The notes under the pieces: model-generated
Told to the model about the DNA's origin: nothing
The model's database searches: none
Seen by the model: the letters and a program-made list of their open reading frames with translations, nothing else
Source: a virus
Virus record (IMG/VR): IMGVR_UViG_3300003894_000027
Location: 1 to 24,001 of that record
Reading direction: 5' to 3' (one strand)
Length of the DNA: 24,001 nucleotides
Position numbers and translations under genes: made by a program
Shown: one piece after another, positions 18,411 to 24,001 of the stretch
Numbering within the stretch: position 1 is the first letter of the stretch
Layout: each line of letters starts with the position of its first letter

Positions 18411-20587
18411 TAAGCCAGATTCATCCTTTCTGCTCTTTGAATTGCTGGAATAATACTTTCCACAACAGTTTCATCTACGAGTGGGGCGGAAATATTGATA
18501 TTAAATACATTAGACGTTCTATTTGAAACTCTGTTATCAGTTGTTAGCGGAGTAACCTTTACGTGTTCTGGTTTATTTTTTTCGCCCGTCAGGAAAACAG
18601 TTGGTCTGTTTACCACCCCGTCAAATCCGTGTTCAGCTCCAACCATTGTTGCAGTCGCAAGTGTCTTTCCAGCCGACATAGCCGCTATTGCGGCTGGGAC
18701 GTTTGTTGCACCAGTAGCAAGAACAGATGCAAACGCCGCTGGACTCCAAAGACCAGCCATCATTTTAGCCTCTGCGGTAACCGCAGTTAGCTGTGCCGCA
18801 TTGGCGGCTTTATCAATAATGGCTTCTGCTATCGCCTTTTTAATTTTTTCCTTGAGCATTTCCCCGAGGAATTTTACAAAACCAGCCTTTGTTGCTTCCC
18901 AAATTCTTTCACGACGCTCTTTTCCAGACATTTCCATATCCGTTAATGATGATACGAATGTATCGTATCCAGCCATAAAAGAACTGTAAAGAGCATTTCT
19001 TTTTTCGAGATGCTTTATAACAATATCTGTTTTAGCCTGTTCAGCCCATTCTGTTATAGCCACTTCGTTAAAACCAAGCTCCTTAAATCTTTCAGCCTGT
19101 GTTTCTATCAGGGATAGTTGAAAATCAAGATTCTCTTTAAATATAATCTGTGCCGCAGACTTTATTTCAGATAATTCTTTTTTTGCTGTTTTAGCAAATT
19201 CTTCAGTTTTCTCGTTTTTTAGCTCTGCTATAAAAGCCTTAAGTGCTTCCTTGTTGTTTTCGAGAGAAGCTAATATTTCTTCTTCGTCTTTTATTAGATT
19301 TTTAGCCCAGTCTTGTGTTGCAAGTCCAAGTTCGTTATATTTTAATTTCATATTAATAACGGAGTGTTCTTGTTCGGCTATTTCTTTGTTTAAAACAGCC
19401 AACCTTCCTCTCGCCTGTTCAAAAGTTAAGCCCCTAATAGAGGATTTCGCTTCATCAATTGACCTTATTAGCTCCCTTACGCTTTTTGTATGTTCGCCTG
19501 TGTTGTCCGTTGCTATTTTTAATTCATCATTATATCTTATAAACTGGGCGACGATTTCTCCAATCCCGACAGCAATAAGACCATAACCTGTCCTAATCAA
19601 TGCTTTTCTAAATTTTCTTGTAGCGATTGCGGCGGCAATTGCCTTTGCCTCTATTGAAACAAATAAAATAGCAATAGCTCCCAAACCAGCGGCATATCCC
19701 TTTAGTGTTGCTGTATCTGCAAAATGAGTCCTAACTCTTAACAATGCATTTGCAAGTGGGATTAATGTTTCGCCAATTGACTTTTGCAAATCTTTTAATT
19801 CACCATTAAATCTTTTTAATTGGTTTGTATATGAATCTTGGGTTTTTACTGCATCTCCGACAGCATCAGTTGTACTGTTTTGTATAACAAGAAGACGTGC
19901 GAGAACTTTTTCTTGTGCAGTAAGCTCTCTTTTTGAGTCTATAATTCCAGAGTTTAATGCCGCTTGTTCTAACTGTGCTTGTGTCAACACTATGCCATAA
20001 GACCTAACGGCTTCGTGATTTCCTACTATTGCAGAGGTAAATGCATTTACAACCTCATCATCTGTTCTATTTTGGAAACTTGCAACGTCTATTGCCAATT
20101 TTGTTACAGCTTTAGAAAGCTCCGCAGAGGTATCCCTTGCAAAGCCAAGGGGAACAAATGTATCCTGAAGCCCAGCCATCATTTCTGTTAAATCAATAAC
20201 GGAGCGACCAACTTTATCCCCAAGTATATTGGCAAACCCAAGGGCATCTTCAGAAGACCTTCCAAAAACAACCCTAAACTTATTCATTATTTCTTCTGCG
20301 TCCGCAGAAACATTAATATACTTACCCAAGGTTTTTTGGAGAGATACTATTCCAAATGTTAAAAGAAGAACTTTTGAGCGAAGAACTGAAAAAGAACCAG
20401 CCATATTTCTGTTATTTCTTACGCCAAGTAAACTTGTATTGATATATGCCTTGGTCTTCTTATCAAGTTTGTCCATATCAACGGCGGTTTCCTTAACCTC
20501 CTTGGACACCTTATCCATTGTACGGATAAAGACTTTACCACCCTTAACTACGAAAGTAAATTCTAAATTACTTGGAATTTTAGCCAT
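18410..20587 (-). CDS. tape-measure protein
   Basis: This 725-residue helical protein sets tail length. At roughly 1.5 angstroms per residue, a usual rule, the tail would be about 110 nm. Coiled coil and basic residues fill 1-60. A conserved-type segment at 130-205 contains TFVPLGFARDTSAELSKAVT and AIVGNHEAVRSYGIVLTQAQ, typical of many tape measures. Hydrophobic segments near 297-325 and 333-351 may help cross the host membrane. Long helices follow (about 360-560). Ala/Gly-rich stretches at about 590-665 lead to EHGFDGVVNRPTVFLTGE near the end. The start overlaps the chaperone gene by 8 bases. There is no obvious muramidase domain. Confidence 0.9.
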   Translation of the reverse strand: MAKIPSNLEFTFVVKGGKVFIRTMDKVSKEVKETAVDMDKLDKKTKAYINTSLLGVRNNRNMAGSFSVLRSKVLLLTFGIVSLQKTLGKYINVSADAEEIMNKFRVVFGRSSEDALGFANILGDKVGRSVIDLTEMMAGLQDTFVPLGFARDTSAELSKAVTKLAIDVASFQNRTDDEVVNAFTSAIVGNHEAVRSYGIVLTQAQLEQAALNSGIIDSKRELTAQEKVLARLLVIQNSTTDAVGDAVKTQDSYTNQLKRFNGELKDLQKSIGETLIPLANALLRVRTHFADTATLKGYAAGLGAIAILFVSIEAKAIAAAIATRKFRKALIRTGYGLIAVGIGEIVAQFIRYNDELKIATDNTGEHTKSVRELIRSIDEAKSSIRGLTFEQARGRLAVLNKEIAEQEHSVINMKLKYNELGLATQDWAKNLIKDEEEILASLENNKEALKAFIAELKNEKTEEFAKTAKKELSEIKSAAQIIFKENLDFQLSLIETQAERFKELGFNEVAITEWAEQAKTDIVIKHLEKRNALYSSFMAGYDTFVSSLTDMEMSGKERRERIWEATKAGFVKFLGEMLKEKIKKAIAEAIIDKAANAAQLTAVTAEAKMMAGLWSPAAFASVLATGATNVPAAIAAMSAGKTLATATMVGAEHGFDGVVNRPTVFLTGEKNKPEHVKVTPLTTDNRVSNRTSNVFNINISAPLVDETVVESIIPAIQRAERMNLA

Positions 20588-21035
20588 CTTTGTTCTTCTC
20601 TAATTGTTTTTGTTGTTTTCTATTTATATAATTTGAAATCACATATGATTTCTGTATCCATTTTGAAGGGTATTCGCCAAACGAACCCTTATATGCTGGT
20701 GTATTAAATTTTTCACAATAAATATATCTGGATATGTCGTTTTGTGCCTTCTGGTCTAAAATAGTATTTACACAAGAAAAAAAGGGCAATTGAGCGTGTA
20801 TAGACTCTGCTATATCAAAACTCTTATTGCCCTCATCGTTGAAAGACTCCGTCTCATTACGGATAAGACGTATCACATCCCAGACATCATCTTTGGATGT
20901 AAACCTCTTTGTCTTGTACTCGCCGTTTTCCATAACTGGTAGCCTTGTTTCGTAAGGAAAGTTATGAAAGTGGCATCCCCCACACCCTGAATCAATTAAG
21001 ACATTAAGTGCTAATGTGAGGGACTCTATTCCCCC
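20580..21035 (-). CDS. tail assembly chaperone, -1 frameshift extension (lambda GT-like)
   Basis: In the -1 frame relative to the upstream chaperone, the reading is open from the GGGGG run at 21035-21031 down to the stop at 20580, with no stop codon across the apparent gap 20934-21025. The bridging residues are GIESLTLALNVLIDSGCGGC and HFHNFPYETRLPV, which lead in frame into MENGEYKTKR at 20933. The fusion made by slippage would be about 235 residues. This is the lambda G/GT arrangement: both products coat the tape measure during tail assembly. Internal start 20933 has only a weak SD and may not be used. The stop overlaps the tape-measure start. Confidence 0.78.
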   Translation of the reverse strand, partial: GGIESLTLALNVLIDSGCGGCHFHNFPYETRLPVMENGEYKTKRFTSKDDVWDVIRLIRNETESFNDEGNKSFDIAESIHAQLPFFSCVNTILDQKAQNDISRYIYCEKFNTPAYKGSFGEYPSKWIQKSYVISNYINRKQQKQLEKNKDG

Positions 21036-21037
21036 AG
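21026..21037 (-). other. candidate -1 ribosomal frameshift site
   Basis: Codons CTG-GGG-GAA-TAG end the short chaperone. With GGG in the P site, a slip back by one base reads GGG again and continues GGA-ATA-GAG without a stop. The site lacks the full X-XXY-YYZ form because the second triplet is GGA, so single-tRNA slippage next to a stop codon is more likely. No strong pseudoknot was searched for. Confidence 0.65.
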
Positions 21038-21286
21038 ACCTTGATACTCCTGTACCTTTAGGGATAGTTCTGTTTTATCCTCTTCAGACAGTGATTTAAT
21101 AAACTTATCATCGCACCCATCAACGCCACGCCTTAACCAAGCCGTTCTTGCTTTTGATAGATTTCTGATGATTGTATTTTCACCTTCTTGGATTAGTTCA
21201 GGAATATCATTGCAATAGTCAATATCGTCAACCGACATTTCTATTACCTTTGCTTTCTTACCAGAAGAAAGTTTAACCTCTTTCAT
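21026..21286 (-). CDS. tail assembly chaperone (lambda G-like)
   Basis: This 86-residue acidic protein starts 26 bases after the major tail gene with an AGGAG SD about 7 bases upstream. It begins MKEVKLSSGKKAKVIEMSVD and has helical Asp/Glu-rich segments and KARTAWLRRGVDG, ending EYQGLGE. Size and position between the major tail gene and the tape measure match lambda gpG. The last codons CTG-GGG-GAA-TAG hold the likely slippage site for making the longer fusion. Normal termination should be the more frequent outcome, as in other phages, but the ratio cannot be read from sequence. Confidence 0.82.
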   Translation of the reverse strand: MKEVKLSSGKKAKVIEMSVDDIDYCNDIPELIQEGENTIIRNLSKARTAWLRRGVDGCDDKFIKSLSEEDKTELSLKVQEYQGLGE

Positions 21287-21312
21287 ATTATCTCCTTTTA
21301 TTCAGACCAGAC

Positions 21313-22281
21313 TTATGCAGTATCTATTGTTACAACGGCGTTGGTTTCAGCCGAATCATCATAGAAACATCTATAAGAAAAATCGTGTTTCCATCCTTCG
21401 TCCGCCAAATCAACAGATAAATCTTCTACCATCGTGTCATTTGCCGTAACGGCAAAAGTACCATCTCCAACAGACAGGGCAATTCCAGCACTACTGTTTG
21501 TGGCAACTGATGCAGAGTTTGCATCTCTTTTGCAATTTATTGAACCAGTAACTTCGTATCCACCAATTGAATACCCGAGAGGTTTAAACTGATTGTCGGA
21601 GTCATAACTGACCCTGTTTACAGCCCTTGAAATATTAAGACTAAAGCCCATTATCAAAAGCTCATTACCGCCAAGAGTTGGTGCGGAAAGGTCGTAAATA
21701 TTAAAAACCGTTCCGAGTGTGCTTGTAGATGAGCTTGGTGTCAATGTTCCTGTTGTTGGATTATATCCTGTTACAAAGTTTGCAACCAGTTGCAACGCAC
21801 CACCGTCCCCACCGATACTGTAAGACAGTTCCATACTCGTACACATACAACTTGTATAATAAATGTCGTTATCGTTTGTACCGCCATTGTCTAATAATAT
21901 TGTAACGGGGATTGCGTTGGTTTCACCATCGTCAAATGTTGTTGTTACTGGTGAACTCCCAAGAAGTATGTTTGGTTGTGAACTGTCCTCAAATAAAGCA
22001 CCGCATATTCTATCTATTGCGGCGGCTGTTCCTTGCATTGTTAAAGATATTTCATACATCTGTTGAGTTCTGTCGTGTTTTGCCATAGACTCTTGCTGTG
22101 CAAAAGAATTTGACCTGAACGGAGCAACCGTCAATGGAGAGCTAATGTCTGCTATGCTATAGTCAACAACGGGCATTTCGTGCCAAGTCCCACCTGCTAA
22201 AGTAGCCGTTCCCATCGTAACTTCAGTTCCAATAAAAACACTAACGTCGCTTTTTGTTTGAAATTTAGTATTTATAGCCAT
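21313..22281 (-). CDS. major tail (tube) protein
   Basis: This 322-residue beta-rich protein lies two genes after the neck proteins and just before the chaperone pair, the standard site for the tail tube gene. It starts MAINTKFQTKSDVSVFIGTE and has repeated Thr, Ser, Gly and Asp-rich strands, including GGDGGALQLVANFVTGYNP and LGYSIGGYEVTGSINCKRDA. The last 80 residues may be a surface domain (AGIALSVGDGTFAVTANDTM). Three Cys lie in the middle. The stop and start overlap neighbouring genes closely. It should form hexameric rings around the tape measure. The start overlaps the previous stop. Confidence 0.82.
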   Translation of the reverse strand: MAINTKFQTKSDVSVFIGTEVTMGTATLAGGTWHEMPVVDYSIADISSPLTVAPFRSNSFAQQESMAKHDRTQQMYEISLTMQGTAAAIDRICGALFEDSSQPNILLGSSPVTTTFDDGETNAIPVTILLDNGGTNDNDIYYTSCMCTSMELSYSIGGDGGALQLVANFVTGYNPTTGTLTPSSSTSTLGTVFNIYDLSAPTLGGNELLIMGFSLNISRAVNRVSYDSDNQFKPLGYSIGGYEVTGSINCKRDANSASVATNSSAGIALSVGDGTFAVTANDTMVEDLSVDLADEGWKHDFSYRCFYDDSAETNAVVTIDTA

Positions 22282-22472
22282 TATTCAGACCCTTTATTTT
22301 TGCTTTTCTTTTGTGATTTTTGTTCTTGTAGATATTCCATAAGTTCTGAAGGCGGATTGCATTCAACCCATAGACCACCTACTAAACGAAGATGTGTGGA
22401 GGCACTACCGAATGCGACAAAGTTTTCGCTATTCGGTAGCTCGTAATATGATTTTTTTGCTTTGTATTTCAT
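22281..22472 (-). CDS. small protein next to the major tail gene
   Basis: From the ATG at 22472, 7 bases after AGGGA, the protein has 63 residues. An ATG two codons earlier touches the SD and is unlikely. It reads MKYKAKKSYYELPNSENFVA, then HLRLVGGLWVECNPPSELME, with a Lys/Ser-rich tail. A short beta-rich domain like those of small head or tail completion proteins is plausible (the VGG.WVEC pattern is common), but no role can be assigned. The stop overlaps the tail tube gene start. Confidence 0.62.
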   Translation of the reverse strand: MKYKAKKSYYELPNSENFVAFGSASTHLRLVGGLWVECNPPSELMEYLQEQKSQKKSKNKGSE

Positions 22473-22504
22473 AACCATTCCCTAACTTTCGTTTCTTCAT
22501 AGTT

Positions 22505-22939
22505 TTATCCTATATTTCCTAAATATAGACCTCTCCATTCCCACTTAACAACATTAAGACCTTCGATTTCATTTTCTTCCTCGGTCTTCTCATTAATCCG
22601 ACAATTATCCAACCTTCCGTTGTAAAAATTGTTAGCCGTGTTGTTCTGGAAAAGAGCTTCTATACGAGACACTTGTCGTAGGATGTGTTCCCAAGCGTCT
22701 CTCTTAACGCCTTTCTCTTTAAAGGCATATGATATTTCGACAACATATTCTCTTACTTCAGATGAATTTGTTATCTCAATCAAATCACTTGATAGGGGAG
22801 TCAACCTTAATGACTGATTACCCATATCTTTAAAATCGCCAGTATAAACTGCGATTGTTCCAGCAAATTCTGTATTAACGAAACTACGGATAGTATCAAG
22901 AATCTTATCTTTCCATATATTCGTAAACGAAATCGCCAT
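22505..22939 (-). CDS. tail terminator / neck protein
   Basis: This 144-residue protein has the length and layout of tail-terminator (lambda gpU-like) or neck proteins. It has a helix (about 5-22, FTNIWKDKILDTIRSFVNTE), strands with LTPLSSDLIEITNSSEVREY, a second helix with RDAWEHILRQVSRIEALFQN (about 77-98), and end strands (VVKWEWRGLYLGNIG). The AGGA site about 8 bases upstream supports the start. It would cap the tail tube or join it to the head. The family match is by position and general pattern, not by a signature motif. Confidence 0.62.
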   Translation of the reverse strand: MAISFTNIWKDKILDTIRSFVNTEFAGTIAVYTGDFKDMGNQSLRLTPLSSDLIEITNSSEVREYVVEISYAFKEKGVKRDAWEHILRQVSRIEALFQNNTANNFYNGRLDNCRINEKTEEENEIEGLNVVKWEWRGLYLGNIG

Positions 22940-22994
22940 TATCTATTCCTAATTTGCAAAATCTTTTATGCTTACTACAACCACTTTATCAAGC

Positions 22995-23942
22995 CTATAG
23001 CCTTGAAGCCCTTGTAGAACGAATTGAAGATGAGCTGTCAACCTCTTCCATTCTCCCAACGACTTCAATTTCCCACTCATCATCAGCAGTGGCAGTGCTT
23101 GAGTCAGAGTCGCCCTGAAATCTAATCTCAAGACCATTGCCGACAGACTGATACTGACCATTGATAGTCTCATTGGTTATGATTTGCTCTGTTTTTAAAT
23201 TATCTGAATTTGCAATATAAACATTATAGGTTGCCGTGCCTATAGCACCGCCAGTTCCTATTGAAACCTTAACCCTATCGTAAATACCAGAATATCGACC
23301 TCTCGTATCTACAATTCTTAATGAACCAGATACTGACATTTCTCTTACAACGCCTTTTGAAGAATCACCAGTGGTCTGCCAAGAGAGTTTGGTTTTGCCG
23401 CCGTTTAGACTATCAATGTTCCCCATCGCCTCTTCCCACATTGTCATTGCTACTTCATTGGTGGGGTCAGAAGAACGAATCAAGAATACGGCGGCAATTA
23501 GTGCAGTAGTTCTAATTATAATATAGTCATAATTGCCATCCTTACCCTTGAACTGTTCTCTTGGTAAAGCACCATCAAGCATTGCATCTAAATATTTTGA
23601 TGCGTTTGATAGATAACGAGTTTTTAGAGTTGCAAAGTCTTCGCCAGACTCCATTAACATATCATTGGGATTGGTGGATGTATTATTATAATAAACCGCA
23701 TCTGCATCAGAATCGTAATACCATTCATCGCTAACCCCAGATGTGTCCACTGCGGCGGCATTAGCCTCTGCCGCACCTAAATCTTTTCCGTTGGCAAATA
23801 ACAAAGTAACAAGACCGCTATTGTCTGCCCTATATCTACTTCCAGAATCAACGACCCATCCGTAAATCGGCGTTTTTGTATCAAAGGAATCAACCTCTGG
23901 AAATACGTCTTTTAAATCTCTATTTGTTGCATATGTCGCCAT
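22995..23942 (-). CDS. head-tail connector / adaptor protein
   Basis: This 315-residue protein has a good SD (AGGGAAG). It starts MATYATNRDLKDVFPEVDSF, a pattern familiar from head-tail adaptors, and has helical segments with FATLKTRYLSNASKYLDAML and ALIAAVFLIRSSDPTNE (about 140-160). The C-terminal half is beta-rich (SGLRIVDTRGRY and VYIANSDNLK segments). It is the first complete gene of the minus-strand neck and tail series, and the gene before it is cut by the right edge. It is longer than small adaptors such as HK97 gp6, so the beta-rich part may be an added surface or structural domain. Confidence 0.62.
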   Translation of the reverse strand: MATYATNRDLKDVFPEVDSFDTKTPIYGWVVDSGSRYRADNSGLVTLLFANGKDLGAAEANAAAVDTSGVSDEWYYDSDADAVYYNNTSTNPNDMLMESGEDFATLKTRYLSNASKYLDAMLDGALPREQFKGKDGNYDYIIIRTTALIAAVFLIRSSDPTNEVAMTMWEEAMGNIDSLNGGKTKLSWQTTGDSSKGVVREMSVSGSLRIVDTRGRYSGIYDRVKVSIGTGGAIGTATYNVYIANSDNLKTEQIITNETINGQYQSVGNGLEIRFQGDSDSSTATADDEWEIEVVGRMEEVDSSSSIRSTRASRL

Positions 23943-23950
23943 AATCTTCC

Positions 23951-24001
23951 CTAATCATTATCTATTAATATTATACTAAATCCACCGCCAAATTCTGTAT
24001 T
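23951..24001 (-). CDS. C-terminal end of a gene cut by the right edge
   Basis: The minus strand is open from base 24001 to the TAG at 23951-23953, coding NTEFGGGFSIILIDND. It ends 8 bases before the connector ATG and contains no start of its own. It could be the end of the capsid gene, if the molecule is circular and slightly longer than the window, or of a small gene between capsid and connector. Confidence 0.55.
   Translation of the reverse strand, partial: NTEFGGGFSIILIDND

Noticed and set aside
18410-20603. Plus-strand frames within the tape-measure gene
   Set aside because: They are antisense shadows without SDs, and their sequence patterns mirror the real minus-strand gene.

Overview
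The window is most of a small tailed double-stranded DNA phage genome (Caudoviricetes, siphovirus type). It carries large and small terminase subunits, portal, a Mu F-like minor head protein, scaffold, the start of the major capsid gene, neck proteins, a major tail protein, a frameshifting tail chaperone pair, a tape-measure protein and two distal tail proteins. The DNA is AT-rich and most genes have strong Shine-Dalgarno (SD) sites, so the host uses SD-led initiation. The tail and hub proteins resemble, from memory, those of uncultured marine phages. The host cannot be named. I see no integrase, tRNA, CRISPR array, DNA polymerase or recognisable lysis gene.

Layout: (1) 1-870, minus strand: scaffold and the start of the capsid gene, which leaves the window. 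(2) 1000-4825, plus strand: terminase large subunit, portal, a small protein, a neck protein and the Mu F-like protein. (3) 4828-5662, minus strand: terminase small subunit and a 59-residue protein, preceded by a promoter and two 22-bp repeats. (4) 6075-6841, minus strand: a separate two-gene unit with its own structured leader and terminator. (5) 6842-7383: a control region with two plus-strand promoters and 28-bp tandem repeats. (6) 7384-15061, plus strand: the early operon, with about ten small accessory genes, an HTH regulator, a putative annealing protein, a replication initiator with iterons inside its gene, a PD-(D/E)XK-type nuclease, a NinG-like protein, a metallophosphoesterase and an OB-like protein. 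(7) 24001-15058, minus strand: neck and tail operon. The structural genes cut by the two window ends share strand and order, as if the molecule is circular or circularly permuted and only slightly longer than the window.

How it fits together: the replication initiator gene contains three 22-bp iterons and an AT-rich stretch, like the lambda O gene and origin. The same iteron recurs twice just downstream of the terminase small subunit promoter, so the initiator may also control packaging. Turning block 1000-4825 around would restore the usual order TerS-TerL-portal-MuF-scaffold-capsid-neck-tail, which points to one inversion. The early region also holds three strongly folding intergenic segments, one flanked by two tiny, very basic proteins, and fifteen same-strand copies of TTATAAAT. 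These are the best candidates for undescribed regulatory biology here.
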